Notes: generated by a model not told the origin, from the letters alone. 64,000 bases of DNA from Malurus cyaneus samueli (GCA_009741485.1 CM019236.1:31363835-31427834), one strand, 5' to 3'; shown: positions 12,140 through 25,900, numbered from the stretch's first letter. Numbers and translations: made by a program.

Positions 12140-14570
12140 CATGCTCTGACAACTGCTAATTACATAGGTGGAAATAGGCATCAGAGACACCTATTCAGAA
12201 AGAAGAGATAGAGCTAAGTAGTCAAAAAAAAGGTATTCAGGATACTGAAGATAAAGGAAGAAGATAAGAAAATAAAAAAAAAAAAAAGAGCAGCAGTAAT
12301 GCAAGCTTGTTTTTTTTTTTTTCATTTTACAAATATGAATGATAAAGTTTGAAAAATGGACTGCAAAGTATGTAGACGTCTAAAGAAGGTTACTTCTGCT
12401 TGATTTATATAAAATACTTTTCTGCTTTGAGTAGTAGTTCACTCTGGGTTTGCTTTAATTTATACATCATCTGATAAAACTTTGCTCAAGTAGAATATTG
12501 TAATATGGTCATCCTTACTGAGAGAGTTGGAATCAATCCATTAAAGATGAGTGTCAGTAAAATGGAATAATGATGGAAAGACTGTTTTCCATTTTTCAAG
12601 TGTTTCCTTGAGACTAGCTACATATATATTGATCATTTCATTCCCTCAGGAAAACTATTTTATCATAATACAGCCATCATATCTCTCATCTATCTTCGTT
12701 CAGTTTATGATCAGAAAAGATCAGAAAAGATTTCCAAAAAACAACCCATAGTAACCATTCTTAAGCAGTGAGCAAACTATACAAAGAAAGAGTAGACTGA
12801 CAGAAATCTGACCTTTAGGAGCAGCATATCACCAGTGTGTCAATACAGGGCTTTTCAAGAGATTTGAATCAACATTGTAAATGAGGTTTCACTAGTGCAC
12901 ATGAAATTCAACAGCACAGCAATGAAGTTTCTCAGTGTGAGAGCACCTGGGTATTCAGGTGTGAGCACCTGGGTATTCAGGTGCTCAACTGACAAATTGC
13001 AAAGAAGCCCTTTATGAAATTGACATGAGAAAAAATTCCAGCAAATATCTAAGCAATGTCTTCTCATTTAGAGCTCAGTTTTCATCTCTCTTAAAACAAT
13101 GCAAGAAAAATGAGTTGTTCCATTGGATCCAGTGGTGTGAGCCATAATGCAGAAATACTTGAGAAACAGGCTGATAAATACACAATTAGAAAATAAAGAG
13201 AACATAAAACAAAGGATGAAAGGATTATCCTATGCAAAACTAAGTTTCTTGCACTTTATTATGTCCCACGAGGGAATAGCTTCAGGAATTTTGCTGTGAC
13301 AGCAATAAAGTAAATTATTAATAATTATTTGTTAGCAAGGTGCAATAGTAATATTTTGCTGAGTTTTGCAAGGAACAGGTAACAACACAGCCCTGGAATC
13401 TGTGCAAATAATCATAGTAGCTTGCTATCACCTTTCTCAGCAGAGATTTCAAATCACCTTTTCTCAGCAGAGATTTATCACCTTTCTCAGCAGAGGAAGT
13501 TCAAGCATCTCACTCACAAAGCAGAAAATACCAAAAGTGTCCTCAAATAGTATTGAATGACTATTTAGGCACATTCCAGGAGTAATTTCAATGTGATGCT
13601 TGCTCAGTTGAAGCTTTTTATTTTGTATATTCAAAAAGTACACAGAAAAATATCACTAACATCAAAAGTAGGGGCGAATAAATTTGTACTGGTTATTAAA
13701 TACTCTTCTGATAAAATTCTTTTAAACAGATTTCATTAAGGTTTGTATTTTTTTTTTTTTTACCAAGAGGCCTACAGGTTTTTTTTTACAAGAAGGATTA
13801 CTTTGCTAACTAGAAGTATGAATCTCTGCTGTTTCTTTACAGAAACAAATTAAAATAGGAAACAAGTGACAGAATTAAGGTATTAAATATCAGAAAGGGT
13901 GGCAGTGGCATTATAGGAGGGATGAGGAATGCAGTCTTTTAACAAGCCCAAGTTACTGTACATTATCTTTTTTTTAGACTAAACTGACTCCAAACACCGT
14001 AACAACTTGTATTGCATGTATTTCAACACTGAATTATTCTTCATAAACATTCGACTTATGCCCACACTTCAAGAGAAAGAGTGCCACACTTCTAGGGGTA
14101 ACAAGAGCTTACTGCAGCCTCAGCCCTGCCAATCATGCAAGAATGAAAAGCATCCCAGAAGACTCAAAGGAGTGTATAAGCAGCTGCTCAGCTGTCAAAT
14201 AACTTGATTCCTACCACTAGTGGCTCAATAAATTGTTTAAAAAAATCTCATAGGGAATTCTGAAATAAGAAAATTATTATAATTGCCTTTTATCTGCCAT
14301 GGTTTTGTGCTGCAGTGCTGATAAAAAAATTCTTTTTCTTTATTCCCCAAATTAACAGTTAGAAGAGGGATAGGTAGAGGGGATTCAAGTTCTACAACAG
14401 GCTCCAAACTCAGAAGAAATTATAGTCTGGGTGCAAATCTAAATTTCTGAAAGCTGTTTTCTTTACCAAAGTCCACGTAAGAATTTAAAATATGCAGAAA
14501 CATTACAGCCCAATTCTGCCACTGTTAATCATTCTGAACACTTTCATTCCTCCGCAGAGATCCAGAAAGC
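12140..14570 (-). repeat. Block Q3, inverted copy of Q1
   Basis: Reverse complement of 3623-5995, including the mirrored hairpin repeat (12941-12986) and the mirrored 20-26 bp tandem repeat (about 13430-13500). Small indels separate the copies. It continues without a break into unique sequence at 14571, so this copy is likely the native one. Confidence 0.85.
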
Positions 14571-17500
14571 TATGCACAATTTATAAATACTCTTTGCATG
14601 TTGCTTTCTGGGCATTTCTTGCATATGGCCACACTATGTCTTTAAAAGAAATATCATCGTAGGGGGCACTTATCATATGTAATTAAGGACATCATTCTCC
14701 AAAGTGCTATGTTTCCTTATTATATGTTTCAGAAATGTTTAAAATTTTCCAAATGAATATTCTACATCCCCATGGGGAAACATGAAGATTCAGGTGAACA
14801 GAGAGGACTGTGTCCATGCGTTTGTAAAAGGGTTTAAAAAATCAAAGGGTTTGCTGTCATGGAGTCAACTCTTGCTTTAAACCAAAGACTTGAATAATCT
14901 ATGCGAAAGATAAGTTAGAATCCAAAGTAAAATGATGATATTTAGACAGAGAAACAGTTTCAGCTTAGGTTTTTCTTTACCTTTTCTGTCTCACAGACGT
15001 GCTCTAGAGCTGTGAAGATGACCCCTCTCCTCTGGAAACTCCCTTCCTTTCCATAAAGTTTAATTTTCTTTGTATTAGTTCAAACAAAATTTTATTGCCA
15101 AAACAACAAGAAGAACAGAACAAATAAAGCTTTTATTTTCTTTCATTTTTATGGCAAAAAGATATGTTTCATTTCTAGGCCATTGCTGGAAAGGTAAAGG
15201 AAACTATAACTATGGGCTCTTTTAACAATTTGCACCATAATGACATGCATTAAGCTCACAGTGACCCAACCTATGTGCTTGTGTGAGTGTAGATAGTTTT
15301 CATATGAGCATCTCCACTTCTGGTATGCCTGGACAGTCACCTACTGGAGTGGTGTCACTGCAGAAAATATTTATTCCCATTGGGAAGGCATAAGAAAATC
15401 CAGGTGATTGTACACATGACTCTCATGCGTCACTGAATAGAGAGCACATAAGAAAGCAGTCAGATTCTCAGCATGTAACTGTGGTCAGTTCTTCACCTTC
15501 AATTCTTATACCCTGCAGAGGCTCAGCATCTCTGCTGAGGTGGCAGACACTGTCCCAGGCCTAAGCTAACTGCTGTCAGCGTATTTCTTTCTACTTTCCA
15601 GGAAGTAAGGTTAAAAGGAATTTCCTTTGTTCATGTAGAATTTTGCAGTTTTTCTATGTAAGCTTTAGAGGTTAGGTTCACAGCTTTTCTTTTTTCATTC
15701 TTGCCTTACAACCCTTATATTTTATGGCTTTCATTTTCAGCTCGTTAACTGTCTTTCAACTGGAAGAAAGGATTTTGTGGATTTATGAACTAAATCAATT
15801 CTAAGCCAACATTTGTTATTACTGCAATATCTTCTTCTGATAGCTAAAATAGGATTGCATGTCCGGGCGAGATAAGTGTATGAGAGAAACAAACAAACAA
15901 ATCTTTCCCCTTGTGGAAACAAGTTTTCCTGAGAACGGTATTTACAATATGCTTTCGATTTCAAGCCTTTCCAAACAGTGAAATTATAGTTTCTGAACTA
16001 CAGCCAGTCTTTAGGAAACTGGCTACTGTTTTAGTTGTTTGTAGGTTTAGAATTTTAAAGAGAGAATGTCTTGTTGCTTCTCTAAAGTACCACATGTGCC
16101 TTAAAAATCAAACCCAAATAGCAGTGTATTTCCCAGGGAAATGTTTATTCAACAGTGAGATTTCCCACCAGAAATCTTTTTGCTAGTCTTGAAATATATT
16201 TAATCTTTTTTCTTTCCTCCTTGCCTTTCCACAGAGACTGAATTCATTATATCTTAATGGTAATGTCCTGACTTCTTTTAAAGCTCTGTGAAGGAGATGT
16301 GGTTTTGTGCTAAGTTATTTTCAGTTCTTAAACAACCACAATAGCAGAGACTGGTTAATGTTTTCATTGAAGAAATTATTTAAGCTCCATTTCAGTCTCT
16401 CATTATACATGAACAAAAGAAACAAAAAGTGATTGCGCTCAAGAATTACAGTTGAAGTGTCCCTCGGAAAAAACCCCAGCAACTAAATTTGGACAGACAT
16501 TACAATGATGGGGAAATTGTAAAGCATGCACATCGCCTACATTGACCACAGTGTACAAAAGAGGAAAAACAATTGGCCATTAAATGGATTGCCAAAATGG
16601 CAGAATACAAACACAGCAATAATCCTTGCTGCCAGCACACAAGCAAATAAAAGAAAAAAGAAAAAAAGAAAAAATAAAAGAGAAAACAGAATGGAGAGGG
16701 GAAAGTGGAGAAAGAAGGAGAAAGCAGACTTGTGGGAATATAGAAAAAAGGTTGAAGTTACCAATAGAGCAAATGAATCAAGTCATATACAATCCATTAA
16801 AAATTTGGTCGAGAATTTTGTTCCAGCGGGTGCAGTAATACATAAAATGCATAAAGGTTAAAAAGCTTATGAACATGGAGCTGGATTATTCTTCAGGAAG
16901 ATTATCTACTTTCTTAATTTACTGGAAATACACGGGGGACTAATTGTATTTAGATGTTACTAGCTTTTGTATCTTCACAAAAGTTATTGAAAAAAATAGA
17001 TACACTGCTGAGATTTCATGCAAGTTTGTGTCCAAGGCCTCTAAACAGATTTGTTTTCCAAAACAAGTCAAACAAATACTGTTATTAAAAGTATTGAAAG
17101 CAACAACAAATTCTATAACAAAATTTCCCATATACAATCTCTCTCCTAACAATAGATATAAAATTAGTTTAAATTATTTTGAATGCATGTGCATTTTGGA
17201 ATCTGCTGGCCAAAGTACTTATAAATAATGTTTTTCTGTTGGTTCGAAATTTTAAGCTCTAACTTCTTATTATAGAGCAGCCAAAATGCTGGGCAAACAT
17301 GATCTCTTTCATAAAGTAAAAATACAATTCAGATATTAATTCATTTCACATATGAGTTTTTAACTGGTCTCTTATAAATCATAGATGTAAATAACAATAT
17401 AGAAAATTTTTTCACAGCAGAATTCCATGTAAATGGAAATTACTCATTAGCTGATTGACATTCTTTGAATGCCTGTCAGTGTTCTCATTAATGGCAATGC

Positions 17501-17632
17501 TGTCTGGTTAGAATGAATGGAAGACAGAGGACCATTAACAAACCTTTTATTCTTCTAGTCATATATTTTTGGATATTCTGTCCATGACAGAATTAAAATT
17601 TTGCATTTCCTAATACCATGTTTTCCTTCTAG
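14571..17632 (+). other. Intron-like unique sequence upstream of exon
   Basis: AT-rich, single-copy within the window and without a supportable ORF. An A/G-rich purine stretch lies at about 16645-16735. The last bases are a polypyrimidine run ending in TTTTCCTTCTAG, a good splice acceptor for the exon that begins at 17633. Confidence 0.6.
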
Positions 17633-17752
17633 GTTTTTGGAGACCAAAATCAAGAAGCAGTTTTCCTACGGGAGTTTACATTGATTCGGCGAGAAAGTCT
17701 TCATGATGATTTCCTATCTGATTTGCTCAATAACCACAAAACAGAAGACCCG
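17633..17752 (+). CDS. Internal coding exon, 40 codons, gene not identified
   Basis: The exon is exactly 120 nt and phase 0 at both ends. It is flanked by a strong acceptor (pyrimidine-rich TTTTCCTTCTAG) and a GTAGGA donor. It translates without stops to 40 residues starting VFGDQNQEAVFLREFTLIRR and ending NNHKTEDP. The composition is charged and hydrophilic, with an acidic/serine patch (ESLHDDFLSD), and looks like a soluble conserved protein. It has no start codon, transmembrane segment or recognisable catalytic motif. The sequence is base-perfect in frame, unlike the corrupted duplicates around it. The noisy block A1 suggests that this exon may also exist just left of the window. I do not recognise the parent protein; a protein search would settle it. 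I am confident that it is an exon but not of what gene. Confidence 0.75.
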
Positions 17753-17801
17753 GTAGGAATCTTCTATTATTCCAAAACATTTTAGAAGAAATTATTGCAG
17801 A

Positions 17802-19373
17802 AATGCAGTTTCATTCTGCTTCATTAATCCATGGAAAGTAACGGAACTAGATTCCTAACATGGAAATGTTACCCTAAAAAATGCTGCAAATTACATGTAA
17901 ATAAAGATGTGTTCATATGGGTGTCAATGCATATGAGATTTTATTATTTAAAGAAAAACTCTTTCCAAAGACTCACATATTGGTCTTTTGCTTTCTAATG
18001 GTAATTTTTCTTATTCAGAATTTTAGCATGTGCTACTGTTGTTTCTGCTACTGTTTGTACTTCATACATGCAAAGGGAGATTATTTCTTATTGAATATGA
18101 GTGAGTAAAGATGAATTTATAGGTAATGTAAAAAATATAAAACTTTGAAAGGAATAGTTTTTTTTAATTGCACTGAGAAATGTAATGAACAGGGGAAAAC
18201 AGTTTTGTGAAAAGTACATTTTCATTTTCTTCTGTATATTCCTGGCAAAGTATTTATTCCAGGTCTGAAGGATTCCATGTTGTCTAGCAGCTGATATTTT
18301 TGAAGAAAATGTAGAAATAAAGAAGTGGGCAGTCATTTTTATTCATGCTTTAATGTGAAATTAAGCAAGCCAGCTGATTTTAAACTGCAGCAAATTTGCC
18401 TTACCAGGATGATTAAAGGACTCTTATAAGGAAAGGCTGAGGGAGCTGGGCCTGTTCAGGCCCAGTAGCTCATCAACCCTTCCCATGATGAATTTTTCTT
18501 AAAGTCTTAAGAAAAGGTGACAGAGGGGACCTCATCAATATATACAATTATCTGAAGGGAGAGTGTCAGTGCATGGATCCAGGCTCCGCTCGGTGGTTCC
18601 AAGCAGTAGGACAAGGGACAATGGGCACAAACTGATGGAAGTTCCACCTGAGCGTGAGGAAGAACTTCTTTACCGTGTGAGTGGCAAAACATTGGAACAG
18701 ATTGCCTGGAGAGGTTGTAGAGTCTCCCTCCCTGGAGATGTTCAGGGACATAACACTGTGCCATGTGCTCTGGGATGACTCTCCTTGATCAGGGAGGTGG
18801 GATCAGATGACCCACTTTGCCTTTCAGTCTTACCCTTGTGTGATTTTGTAAATTTTTAGGTCTGATATTTTCAAGGGCTAATACATCTTGATTTCTAGCA
18901 CACCGTGGTTTAACGAAAGCAGTTACCATGATTACCATGAATTGGTGATGTGTTTTAGCGATAAAATACTCTCTAATACTGAATATTTATTTAGTCTGTA
19001 GGACAAAGTGATTCTAGAAATTTGTGTTGGCACAGCCATACTTAGCACCTGTCTAATCAACCTTTCTTAGGTTTTCTTTATTTTTGCATGAGGTAATGTT
19101 ATCCAGGTATAATTATGGGGATGTGTAGAGCTAACACTTCAGAAGAACAGGGCAGATGTCTTTTGGTAAGTCTTATTGCACAGGTCAAAGGAACCACTTA
19201 ACAAAAGTAGAGAAGATATTAAACAATCCCCTGTGATGGGCTAACCCATCTGCTCTCAAACAAGTTGTCCTTAGTGCTTTACTAGTCCTAAAAGAGATTT
19301 CAGATCAGTCAAACTGACCGCTTCGTTTTACGAAGTGATTAGTTTACGAAGTGGGTAATTTTAAATCAGTTTA
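17802..19373 (+). repeat. Block A2, clean copy of 1-1465
   Basis: It starts 50 bp after the exon donor and is the less damaged of the two A copies. It is intronic if the exon call is right. It holds a CR1 fragment (18421-18849) and a TTCGTTTTACGAAGTGATTA short palindromic patch near 19322. It ends where A1 diverges, at about 19373. Confidence 0.85.
18421..18849 (+). mobile_element. CR1 LINE 3' fragment
   Basis: Clear CR1 3' order: 'aggctgagggagctgggcct', 'gttcaggcccag', then 'acaatgggcacaaactgatg', 'gaagaacttctttaccgtg', 'tggagaggttgtagagtctc', a 'gggatcagatgacccac' segment and the terminal TGTGTGATTTTGTAA. Short insertions (about 18468-18520) interrupt the consensus. Confidence 0.9.
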
Positions 19374-19663
19374 GGATTTTATCAAGCAACTGCTTTACTG
19401 CCAGAACGCCTGTACTTGTTCTTCTTTTAAACAATTTATCCTGTGTGGTCCAGAGATAAAAATGGCATTTTATTACAATTCTGTCAGTGAACTGATAGCA
19501 GTGATTTGTTGCTTTTCTGAGTTGTCCTGGTCATATGCATGTTCACAGTTGTTTTAGGAACCCACAAGCAGAAAGTACTCTGCAGATTTTTCATAGATTT
19601 TACTTCAAGGCAGTGTTTGTTTTTCTTTTGGTTTTTTTTTTTTTTTTTTAATTACTTTCACGG

Positions 19664-19798
19664 GATGCTATGACTTTCCTATGATCTCCCTTCTATGCAG
19701 TTATGAATGATGCTATGACATTCCTGTGATCTTCTTTCTATGCAGTTATGAGTGATGATATGACATTTTTGTGATCTTCTTTCTATGCAGTTATGAAG
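19664..19798. repeat. Minisatellite, 3 x 45 bp
   Basis: Three consecutive 45-bp units start at 19664, 19709 and 19754. Each runs GATG(C/A)TATGAC...TTCTATGCAGTTATGA. Units 2 and 3 are the most alike. Each unit contains a pyrimidine-rich run ending in ATGCAG, which resembles a splice acceptor. Confidence 0.9.
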
Positions 19799-22700
19799 TG
19801 CTTGAGAACACATCTACACTGAATAGTGCCCAGAAAATATGACATTGCAATATTCATAATATTGCAATATGTTTACTTATGACTTAAAGAACTTCTTTTC
19901 AAACCTCATCTCTCTGTATAGTATCTTCTACTACTGAAGCACATACTGTTTTATCTGCATGTCTGATTTGGTAGACAACAGCTGGTATAGAAGAACTTGA
20001 AACAACTTTTCTGTATTCTGCCTGAAATATTTTAAATGTATGTGACTTGTTCACTGTGTCCTATGCAGACTATTTTAAAGACAAGCTCTAGTTTCAACAA
20101 GAACTTTTCTTTAGCACTTATTCCAAATTTCTGCTTCATAAGTACTAGTGAATTTGTTTTCCAAAATCTCCATGTCATATACAGGATATTGTTCCTATTA
20201 TATAGATCTCATAGACATTAAAGTCAAAAGCATCTACTTTTCTTGAGTGCTCTGAGACACAAGGATCTATTTTTACTGTTTACCTCACATGACATAGCAC
20301 TAAGATGAGGGGGAAACTATTGACCTCAATTACAATCCTGGATGCTCAACATCTTTGTCAAGCTAAAAATAACAGGTAAGGCATCTACAAATCAAATTCC
20401 ATGCTCACTAAGGTATCTAACAAAATGCTACAAATGACTCAACTGGAGTGATACAAAAATTGTTATAGAAGCAGATAGAGAGCGTAATTCTTCAATAAAG
20501 AAAGCACTAACTATCTTTTAGGATCAATCATTCTCAATTCATGGGACCGATCTTTTCTTTATTTTCCAGTGAGATAATGGTGTATCAAAGGAAAAAAAAC
20601 TTATGGGAAACTGTTTTTCTAATTAAACACAGAGAAAACAACCTCTACTGTAATAGTTCCCCAGTAAATCTCCCACTCTGGTTCTTTTTAGAAGTCCTGT
20701 GACTTATAAAAAGTGGACTTTCCTGTTTGCATATTTTCAAAACTGGTGTACACAGAGAGCCTCTGTGAAAGCTGGACAGCTAGTGTCTTACTTATCATTT
20801 TAAAAGTCCTTAATGTTGGCAAGTAATACCCTCATAACTCCACAGCCTTCCGGGCAAAGCTGTGCATTTCCAGAGGCACCAGGTGAGTCTTTAACAGGAT
20901 GAGAGAATAATAAGCAAGCAGACTTAAAAGCTTTCTGGGCCTGAGCATTAAAAACTGTTGGCAATGATGCTGTAGTAATGCCTGGCAATTCTCAGCAAAA
21001 GTTGGAGAGATTGAATGAACTTTTTGTTCTTGTAACCAGTTAATAAAGCAAAGATGCCTAATGAGGAAATACGCTACCTGCCTGAAGGCAGTTTTAAACA
21101 ATTGTTTGCAAGATTGTGTTAAAAAGTATGGGTTAGCCAAAAGAGCTTGGATTGCAAATTCAGTCCAATGAAAAATAGGCTTCCGATAAAAAGGCTTGAT
21201 CTTGGTCACTGAAATTACTCACAGAGATGTTTTCTTCATTTTTCAATCATATTTCTAACCTTGGAGTAACATGAGTTAGCTCTTAATGCTGCAGCCATTT
21301 GTTCTTACTTTCCCTTTCAATATATGCGCTAAACCTCAAGTTCATTGGTATAGCTCTATCATGATTTATGTCAGGGGAAAATTACTAGAAGCCAGAGGGG
21401 GGTTTAAATTTTTATCCTTTCCTTTGTCTTGGGCATAGTCAATAGCTGAGATTACACTGACAATAATATTCAAAGGAAGCCCCTGAGGTATATTTAACAA
21501 TTTCTGAGTTATGGTGTTTTCTACTTCTTCTGGAAAAAAATATTGAAAATAATTTAAGAACTCAGGGAAAATAATTTAAAATATAATGGTTGTAGACATA
21601 AAAGTTAAGGTTCAGGAAATTCTTAGTTCAAAGGATGGCTCTTCTACGTTTTGGGGGAAGTTCCTATTTATGTGTTCCTGCAAGTCAGAGATGACACTTT
21701 TGGGCATTCAGGAATTCTGAGGTAAGTCTATAAAAAGTATCAGTTTTACTAAGCAATTGTTTAAAACCTCAGATTAAATCCAAAGTTCTATGTGGTTAGG
21801 TCTGATTCTGAAATAAAATTATTCATTCGAATGTCTCTACATCATTATGAAGTAAGAATAAAAAGAAGCCTTAGAAAACATGAAGAAAATCTAGATGTAT
21901 ATCTAAATTTCTTTCCCAGATGATTCAGATGCTTAGAATTTATTGCTTGTGCCTTTTAGATGGAAGGGTTAATTTTCAGAATATAAATATCATGAAGATT
22001 TCATTCATTCTGTTTTTGAGCCATACTTTTTTTCCTTTGTACTCTGAATTACTTATTTGTAACAGTACATTGTACTCCTAATATATTATGTATAACAGTA
22101 GAGGATCCTCAGCCTGTTGACTAAGGAATTTCCAAGCTTCTCAGCTAAAAGTAACATATTTCTAAATGGTTATGAAATGCAGAACCCAAATTTGAGCTCC
22201 TCAGGGATGGGCAATCACTGGAGCACAGGAATTATGGGCCCTACCCCATTCAGCTCCTGACATGTCAAAGAAAAGTCCTTGGATGATAGGAGGAGCTCTC
22301 CTTTGACTAGCCTTACCTTGTATTTGCTTTTGGTAGGTAAGAGATCTCCCTGGTGTAAGTTAAGATGGTCTGTGTAAGCTGCTGCTGATCCAGTCACTTG
22401 AAAATCATTACTTTGACCTGGAAAAACCTTAATACTGATCTAAGTATTTTTGAGAATAAAGCAGAGCTGTCTGTATTTTCACTTGTTCCCTGAGACTAGG
22501 AATTGTTTAAGATTATTTGTTATTTTCTCTGCAAAATAAGCTGCTCAGGAAATTGAAATCACAAGTGTTTTGAAATGTTTCTCAGTTTATACTTTTAATA
22601 ATTGCTATTTTTTTTCTCCAGACTAAATTCCTTTAAACATTTTTATCTCAAAGGTTCACCTGCTTTTAAAAGGGGAAGTACTGCCATGTTCAGAGATCTG

Positions 22701-22948
22701 TGGATTACCTAAAATAAAAGTCTGGAAAGACCACTGGCAGCTGCCACTAGCCTTAAATATAAATGTCTACAAGTACTCAGATATCAAAATATCTGAATAC
22801 ACTCTTGTCAGTCATTCTTACTGCCTATTAATAACGATACTTACCTCCATTTAAAAATAGAAACATGAGCATTGGATTTTTGGAGCCCTAACTGTTCCTG
22901 TATTTTTCTTTTAGGAAGCAAATGAATGTCCCAGTACTCATTAAAAAG

Positions 22949-22973
22949 CAAACAAACAAACAAACAAACAAAC
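22949..22973. repeat. (AAAC)n microsatellite
   Basis: About six tandem AAAC units, followed by A-rich runs interrupted by CCC. Confidence 0.85.
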
Positions 22974-25900
22974 AAAAAAAACCCAACAAAAAAAAACCCC
23001 TAAAAATTACATTCCAAAGCTTTGAGTCCAGGTCCCACAGCTGCCAGAGTTGTCCCATGACTGTACCAAGTGCTGGTCTTGAGACAGGAGAAAAGGAGGC
23101 TGTTTTTAGCAAGACTGAGTTGTAAACCTTGCTCACATTGGGAAGACAAAAAATTGTAATACAACTAAGCCACTGTTGTGTAATGATATAGAAAACTCTT
23201 TGGTCTACCACAGTACTTAAACAGAGTTGAATTTATGTATATCTGTTGCAGATAACTCTCTTCTACAACTGAAAGTTTTCCTAGAGTCTATCAGATTAAA
23301 TAGCTTTTCTGTTTGCCTTACTGAAGTACTGGAAACACCTTTTTCATTACACTGCTTCCACTCCATGTGAGCATAATTCAAAAGCTAGTAGCTTGTTTTG
23401 CACTATACAATACAGTATGTGGATGCTCTCTATATGTGCAAATCTTGCTTCTGTGCGTTTTAATAGAAGTCTTCCGAAACATGGTGTAAATGGTTCAAGA
23501 AGAAAATTAGTTTAATTAGAAAGTTATTACAGTCAAAATATGTATAAGCCTTGCTTTTCAAAGCAAACACTCAGCATCACTATCTTAGAATGTGTCCCTT
23601 CATTAAAATGAGCAATTATTCTTTTTTGTATAATTTTAAATAACAGGCTCTATGGAATTTATTAAACGACAACAAGGGTTAGTGTCAAGTAAATGATAGA
23701 GTAATATAAAAGATCTCTAGTAAGAAAATCAGGATACTGACCTGAGATATTCCAAACTCCTGATCCTAAACTGTGCAGTAATTCAAGTGTCAGCAAAATG
23801 CACTGCTGAGTTTTTACGATTCTTCCTAAAAGAAAAATCCAATCAGGAGTCTTGGATTCTAGCACCTTCATTGCCAGAAAATATGTTTCACTTTCTCTAG
23901 GTCTCCTTTCATTTTAATTTCTTGGTTTTAATACTTAATTACTTAAGTATTTATTTATTAAGGATGTTAATGTGATTCTGTAATACCATCTCATGGTTGC
24001 CATAAAGCTTGCAAAGAACATATAATTTCATAAATGGCTTTGTACAAGCATGCCTACAAAGTTCATATATTTCCATGCTTATATAAAGAAATTGGCAAGT
24101 GGGTTTGAAGATCGGAATAAATCCAGATCAGAATCAAGTCCTTGACTGCAGAACTGTTTTGTCATGTTTACTTTGCTTCTAATATCTAGATTTAGAATTG
24201 TCAGTACTTGAATGGCTATGAATGGATGACCACAGAATCAGAATAAATCCTGATTTGTTCATCGTGCATTGTGGTATCAATAAGCACAATGTGGTTTCAA
24301 TAAACAGTTGCCACATAGTACAATTGTTGTATCATGATGAACGGGTTTAATTTGTTGGCATTTTAAATTAACATTCCATAATTTTCTTATTAAATTCTTA
24401 TTTGAAGATTAAATTCAAGTCAGCTTCAGTTTTGTTCTTCCGTGGTTTCCATGATTTCTCTTCCTTGTAACTTTCAGATTAGCAGGCCTGAATCCAAATA
24501 GGTTGGCTGTCCTCTACTGGAATTTATAACAAGATGTTTGCCAGTCTGATCATAACAGATTTTTTGCAGACTTTGGGGAAAGCAAGATTGTTGGTAGGGT
24601 CTGAACAGCAGGTTTATCAGAAAAAAATCTGTTACAGGATATAGGACATACAATATCTAACCTTGAAATTATAACCCCCTGTAACATTTTTTCTGCTACA
24701 TAGAGGCTGTTACTAGAGTGTGCTTCCAAAAGAAATTAATTTAATTTTTGCCTATTTTTGTACAATCCTTTATGCTTCCTACATCCTATCCAAAAATTCT
24801 AATTTATCATTCTACTGAGAGATTACTGTTTGAATGGGAAGTTACTTCTGTTCCATGTAGATTTTCATTTCGTGTCATTCTTAGCTGACCTCCTACAGTA
24901 GTAATGCATCTTCCCTCTTCCTGTGCTAGATTAGTGTATGCTCTGAAACAATCTTGTTTTCTGAATGTGAATGTACTGTGATAGGTATTAATTGTAATTA
25001 CTATAGTTCTAATTATATTCCTAATCTGTGATGAAGATAGGAATTAATCTGCAGTAGAATCAGAAGATAGTGAGCTTTGGACAAAAACAAGGGGTGGAAT
25101 TTTATCCCTCAATTAATTAAATTCTTTTTTTTTCAGTGTAGTACCTACCCTTAAGAAAATTCTTTTTTTGTGCACTGATGAGTTTTCCCTGTGTTGTCAT
25201 GGATCACAGAAACAAATCTGCTTACGATTCTTCATGCACTGACTTCAGATGCTTTATACCTTTCCCACTGTGTAGCTTTTGGGCTAGGGCCTGGGGCAAG
25301 AATTTTATTGAGAATTTATGGGTAGGAAAAGATGGATTAAATGTGTACTCAGAGTAAGTTCCTTCACTTGTTACTGGAAATTCTAGACAGTTTGCAACAC
25401 CATGAGAATTTTTACTTCTTTACCATCCTGTGGACAAAAGAATCTGTTTCATTTTTCTATGGCAGGATAGGTGTGCTGTTATTCCTGCATGCTTTGCTGA
25501 CCAGCTGTGTTATCTTAAAGAGAAACCTTTTTTCTTCAGTTCTCTGTGATTTAAACTGGAATTGTATCAAAATAGGTTGCATATTCTGTTCTATGTATGT
25601 TAATCTAAACCAGTCTAATATATTACTTTAAAAATATGTTTAGAAATATGCCTGAGGACCTGAAAGGGATATTGGATAATCTATGCTTATTTAGAAATTA
25701 TGTAGTTGCTGTATAGTTAGGTGGAATCCACAGGGTTTGGAATGCGTATGCATGATTTTTTTCTCCTTTTGGGTTTAACCTACAGAGAAGAGAATGTGGG
25801 AGTGATTTTTTTTTCTGGGCAGTTCTATGACCTTTGTATTTCTTGATTCTGCCCCCTTTCTCCCCAAAACCTCAAACAAATAAACAAGCAAAAATAAGTC

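Noticed and set aside
14760..15430. Two loosely similar segments (near 14766 and 15368) suggesting an old tandem duplication
   Set aside because: Similarity is limited to short words and does not extend; chance is likely.
16645..16760. Purine-rich Lys/Glu/Arg-coding stretch resembling a nuclear protein
   Set aside because: A simple A/G-rich tract in an intron gives such translations automatically.
20832..21209. 125-codon ORF on the - strand
   Set aside because: No motif or family recognised, no clear promoter, splice or repeat context; compatible with chance or an old unidentifiable relic.
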